DNA of 64,000 nt from Hoylesella timonensis 4401737 = DSM 22865 = JCM 15640 (GTDB taxonomy: Bacteria; Bacteroidota; Bacteroidia; Bacteroidales; Bacteroidaceae). The notes below the pieces were generated by a model. The model saw only the letters and a list, made by a program, of their open reading frames with translations, did not search any database and had not been told where the DNA came from. Shown here one piece after another: positions 60,777 through 64,000 of this stretch. The stretch covers positions 90,396 to 154,395 of the forward strand of contig NZ_HG417091.1 in NCBI RefSeq assembly GCF_000455445.1, written 5' to 3'. The stretch's first letter is position 1, and every line of letters starts with the position of its first letter. The translations under genes were made by a program, and so were the position numbers.

Positions 60777-63374
60777 ATGCTAAAGAGATGTTTTCGTCAT
60801 AAAGGTAAATCCTTATTCATAATAATATGTGCAGGTTTCATGTTTTCATCCACTTCCATGGAAATGCGTGCAGCCTGTCAAATTTGGCCATTCTCCAAAA
60901 AGAAGAAAAAAACAGAGAAGCCCATCTCTGCCTACAAGCGTCTCACGGGACGTGACTCGGTAGAGATGCACGGTGTGTTCAATGTTATCAAGAAAGGGGA
61001 TACGATTTATTACGAAATTCCTACCAAATTGATGGGTCGTGAGTTCCTTGTAGTGAACCGTTTGCAAAGAGTTCCATCCGAACTCAACGAGTCGGGTGTG
61101 AACAAGGGTATCAATTATGAAAATCAGACGGTGCGTTTTGAATGGGACAAACGACAGAAAAAGCTCATTGTTCGGCAACAACGCATCACGCCCGAAGTGC
61201 CTTCATCTGCGGCAATGGCTGGTTCGGTGAAGGATAATTACATCGATCCCATACTTGCTAACTTGAAGATAGAAGGCATGGCGAGCGACTCTTCTACCGT
61301 AATAGTGAAGGTCAATGACCTGTACAACGGCAAGGAGAATTTCCTAAATGATGTGTTCAACAACATTAACTTAGGCACAAGTCCTATTGCAAACTTGTCG
61401 CGAATTATTGATATCAAGGCGTTTAAGAACAATGTCACAGCCACTTCTGAGCTAACAACGACCGTTCATGAGGGGAATAGCAAGGTAAACGTGACGGTAG
61501 TGGTGAGTTCCTCGCTCTCTCTCTTGCCAAAATATCCTATGCAAGGTCGCGAGGAGGATGCCCGTGTGGGATATTTCACCTCCTCAAACATCCAATACAA
61601 CGACTATCAAAACAAGGTAGAACCCAAAAACTATATCACTCGTTGGCGTCTCGTTCCATCGGATACTGCCGCCTATCTGCGTGGCGAATTGGTAGAACCA
61701 GTTCAACCTATCGTGTTTTATATCGATCAAGCCGTCCCCAAACATTTGCGTCCATATATTAAAAAAGGTATGACAGATTGGAATAAGGCATTTGAGCGGG
61801 CTGGTTTTAAGAATGCCATTCAGGTATTCGATTATACCGATAGTTTGGCGCAAGTGGGTGATGACATGGGCTACTCGGTGTTGACTTATGCCGCATCTAC
61901 CAAAGCCAATGCCATGGGTCCATCGGTCATTGACCCTCGTACAGGCGAGATATTGGAAGCAGATATCGTTTGGTGGCATAACGTACAATCACTCATCAGT
62001 GAGTGGATCAAGGTACAAACGGGGGCACAGAACCCCCAAGCGCGCCGTATGCAATTGCCCGAAGAGTTGATAGGCGATGCCGTACGCTTCGTAGCCTGTC
62101 ATGAAGTGGGGCATTCTTTGGGTTTACGACACAACATGATAGCCTCGAATGCCTATCCCACCGATTCGCTTCGGTCTGTAAGTTTCACTCAGCGAATGGG
62201 AGGCACCTCATCGTCAATTATGGATTATGCGCGTTTCAATTATGTTGCCCAACCGGGTGACGGGGTGAAAGTGATGTCGCCCAACATCGGACCTTACGAC
62301 CTCATGGCAATAGAGTGGGGCTATCGCTGGTATCCACAAGGCACAGACGAACAGCAGAAGTTGAACGATTTTTTAGGAAAACATCGTGGACGTTTGTATA
62401 AATATAGTGAGGCGCAGCCGCAGCGTACTGCCATTGACCCACGTGCTTTGAGCGAAGATTTGGGCGACGATGCTGTAAAGTCGGCACGATATGGCATTGC
62501 CAACCTCAAGCGAATTGTGCCTAATATCATCAACTGGACCACTACAGGCAAGCCAGGACAAGACTACGATGAGGCTTCCAACCTTTATTCGGCGGTGATC
62601 TATCAGTGGAGTTTGTACCTATATCATGTCATGGCAAATGTGGGAGGCATGTACTTGGAGAACCTTACCGTTGGCGACGGACAGACATCGTTCCACTTTG
62701 TAGAGAAAAGCAAGCAGCGCCAGGCGTTGCAATTCTTGTTGGATGAGGTGTTGAGTGAACCAAAATGGCTGTTCGACACACCGCTCTCGAAGTTGACTTA
62801 CTTACAACGTAAGACTCCGTTGGGTGTAGAGGAGCAGCAACCTTTCTATATGTTGAAGAACCAGCAGAATTACATTTTGTGGGATTTGCTCAATAACGAC
62901 CGCTTGATGCGAATGTATGAAAACGAATATGAGAATGGTAAAAAGGCGTTCACACCTGTAGAATTTATGGATATGTTGCATCGACATATCTTTAAGACAA
63001 CCTTGGCAGCAAAGTCGCCCAATCTCTTGGAGCGCAATTTGCAAAAGAGTTTTATCGATGCTCTCATTACTGCAGCAGCCGAAGGAGAGGGTGTGAAAAT
63101 TAATAAGAAGTTATACGAAAACAGTTTTCTTGACCAATCCGACAAGCGATTGGGCTGTCAGGAAGAAACTTATTTAAGCAGTAAGTCAAGAAACATACAA
63201 ATGACGAATACGCAGGTAACACGTAACAGCGATGCATTGAGTTTGAAACGAGGCGAGATGATTCGTGTCATGAAACTATTGAAGAGCAGGTTACACCGTT
63301 CAGACACTACTACTCGTCTTCATTATGAGGACGTGATATTACGAATACAAACAGCTTTGGGATTAACGAAATAA
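60777..63374 (+). CDS. Exported zinc-dependent metalloprotease (DUF5117/DUF5118 type)
   Basis: An 865-residue protein with a signal peptide (about 12-33). N-terminal DUF5118/DUF5117-like domains (VEMHGVFNVIKKGDTIYYEIP, REFLVVNRLQRVPSE) precede the catalytic domain, whose zinc site reads HEVGHSLGLRH with His442, Glu443, His446 and His452. This HExxHxxGxxH motif is of the metzincin type. A downstream SSIMDYARFNYV supplies the Met-turn-like element. Bacteroidota carry many such proteases, often next to SusC/SusD genes, as here: a SusC-type receptor starts 11 bases after its stop. Substrate unknown; a role in handling surface or dietary protein is inference. Confidence 0.9.
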   Translation: MLKRCFRHKGKSLFIIICAGFMFSSTSMEMRAACQIWPFSKKKKKTEKPISAYKRLTGRDSVEMHGVFNVIKKGDTIYYEIPTKLMGREFLVVNRLQRVPSELNESGVNKGINYENQTVRFEWDKRQKKLIVRQQRITPEVPSSAAMAGSVKDNYIDPILANLKIEGMASDSSTVIVKVNDLYNGKENFLNDVFNNINLGTSPIANLSRIIDIKAFKNNVTATSELTTTVHEGNSKVNVTVVVSSSLSLLPKYPMQGREEDARVGYFTSSNIQYNDYQNKVEPKNYITRWRLVPSDTAAYLRGELVEPVQPIVFYIDQAVPKHLRPYIKKGMTDWNKAFERAGFKNAIQVFDYTDSLAQVGDDMGYSVLTYAASTKANAMGPSVIDPRTGEILEADIVWWHNVQSLISEWIKVQTGAQNPQARRMQLPEELIGDAVRFVACHEVGHSLGLRHNMIASNAYPTDSLRSVSFTQRMGGTSSSIMDYARFNYVAQPGDGVKVMSPNIGPYDLMAIEWGYRWYPQGTDEQQKLNDFLGKHRGRLYKYSEAQPQRTAIDPRALSEDLGDDAVKSARYGIANLKRIVPNIINWTTTGKPGQDYDEASNLYSAVIYQWSLYLYHVMANVGGMYLENLTVGDGQTSFHFVEKSKQRQALQFLLDEVLSEPKWLFDTPLSKLTYLQRKTPLGVEEQQPFYMLKNQQNYILWDLLNNDRLMRMYENEYENGKKAFTPVEFMDMLHRHIFKTTLAAKSPNLLERNLQKSFIDALITAAAEGEGVKINKKLYENSFLDQSDKRLGCQEETYLSSKSRNIQMTNTQVTRNSDALSLKRGEMIRVMKLLKSRLHRSDTTTRLHYEDVILRIQTALGLTK

Positions 63375-63385
63375 GAAGAATAACA

Positions 63386-64000
63386 ATGAAAAAGAAAACG
63401 ATATACATGCTCATCGCCTTGTTGGCATGTGTCTTGCAGACGCAGGCACAGGAGCGAGTGATTACTGGTGTGGTGCTTGATGGCGACCTCAAGGACGAAC
63501 CACTCATCGGTGCAACGGTGGGAAAGGGCGTAGGTAAGGTGTCAACGGGTACGGTAACCGACTACGAAGGAAAGTTCAAACTGTCTGTTGGAAAGGATAC
63601 AAAAACCATATCCGTTAGCTATGTGGGTTATACTACGCAAACTATTAGTCTGAAGCCAGGCGTTAATCATTACAAAATCTTGCTGATGCCCGATGCACAT
63701 TCTATCAATGAAGTAGTTGTTACTGGTTACCAGCGCATAGATAGACGCAAGCTGACAGCCTCAGTAACGACGGTCGATATTTCCGATAAGGCAGTGGGAG
63801 CGGTGAAGAACATTGACCAAGCCTTGGCAGGACAGATAGCCGGACTGTCTACCGTAAGCAGTTCGGGTGCTCCAGGCGCACCAGTGAAGATACGTATTCG
63901 TGGTACCGCGTCTATCAATGGTACGCAGGAACCACTGTGGGTATTGGATGGTATTCCTTTGGAGGGTACGGATATTCCGTCTATGGAGAACCTCAACGAC
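63386..64000 (+). CDS. SusC/RagA-family TonB-dependent receptor (5' part)
   Basis: The first about 205 residues of a SusC-type outer-membrane receptor running off the window. A signal peptide (about 1-22, ending QTQAQ) is followed by a carboxypeptidase-regulatory-like domain (ITGVVLDGDLKDEPLIGATV through VSYVGYTTQTISLKPG), a TonB box region (INEVVVTGYQ) and the start of the plug (LAGQIAGLSTVSSSGAPGAP, KIRIRGTASINGTQEPLWVL). It starts 11 bases after the metalloprotease stop, so they share an operon. A susD partner is expected downstream. The ligand is unknown. Confidence 0.93.
   Translation, partial: MKKKTIYMLIALLACVLQTQAQERVITGVVLDGDLKDEPLIGATVGKGVGKVSTGTVTDYEGKFKLSVGKDTKTISVSYVGYTTQTISLKPGVNHYKILLMPDAHSINEVVVTGYQRIDRRKLTASVTTVDISDKAVGAVKNIDQALAGQIAGLSTVSSSGAPGAPVKIRIRGTASINGTQEPLWVLDGIPLEGTDIPSMENLND

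Overview
The window comes from a Bacteroidota chromosome, most likely a Prevotella-type member of the Bacteroidales. The signs are a giant SprA/Sov protein, a SusC-type TonB-dependent receptor, DUF2807 and DUF5117-type proteins, and promoters of the Bacteroidetes type (TAnnTTTG -7 box, often with TTG or TTTG about 20 bases upstream). No rRNA, tRNA or CRISPR array was seen.

Positions 1-36.4 kb are mostly chromosomal housekeeping genes: a coupled response regulator/histidine kinase/GNAT unit; an AAA ATPase + DUF4435 pair resembling PARIS/OLD defence modules; meso-diaminopimelate dehydrogenase; two peptidases (C1 and S9); dxs; a TrkA/TrkH potassium uptake pair; mannose-6-phosphate isomerase; ruvA followed by sprA; a PH-like membrane protein with PBP4 and a MscS-type channel; a serpin lipoprotein; fabI; an RlpA-like protein with gdhA; and a large receiver-like/PEP-pyruvate-binding fusion.

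Positions 37.1-48.8 kb form a visibly GC-richer block: a histidine kinase and sigma-54 activator divergent from a TolC/HlyD/FtsX-permease/DUF2807/ABC-ATPase efflux operon. The divergent region holds a GG-N10-GC sigma-54 promoter and two palindromic activator-like sites 21 bp apart. Direct copies of a 393-bp intergenic repeat flank the block. A third copy lies in inverted orientation near 3 kb and a diverged relative lies after sprA.

Positions 49.3-58.4 kb are accessory and scarred: a tiny promoter-to-terminator RNA unit, a transposase stub, a TAG-interrupted frame, a SLC13/DASS anion transporter present twice (about 97% identical, the second copy fused by its 5' end into a broken DUF234 ATPase gene), and three group II intron traces, each starting directly after an intrinsic terminator. 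One is an apparently RT-less intron with intact domains V and VI. A lipoprotein gene, simple repeats and an integrase-site-like repeat lie between the transporter copies.

Positions 58.4-64 kb hold a YitT-family membrane protein, a porin, a zinc metalloprotease and the start of a SusC/RagA receptor that runs off the window. All similarity statements rest on reading the sequence; no database search was run.
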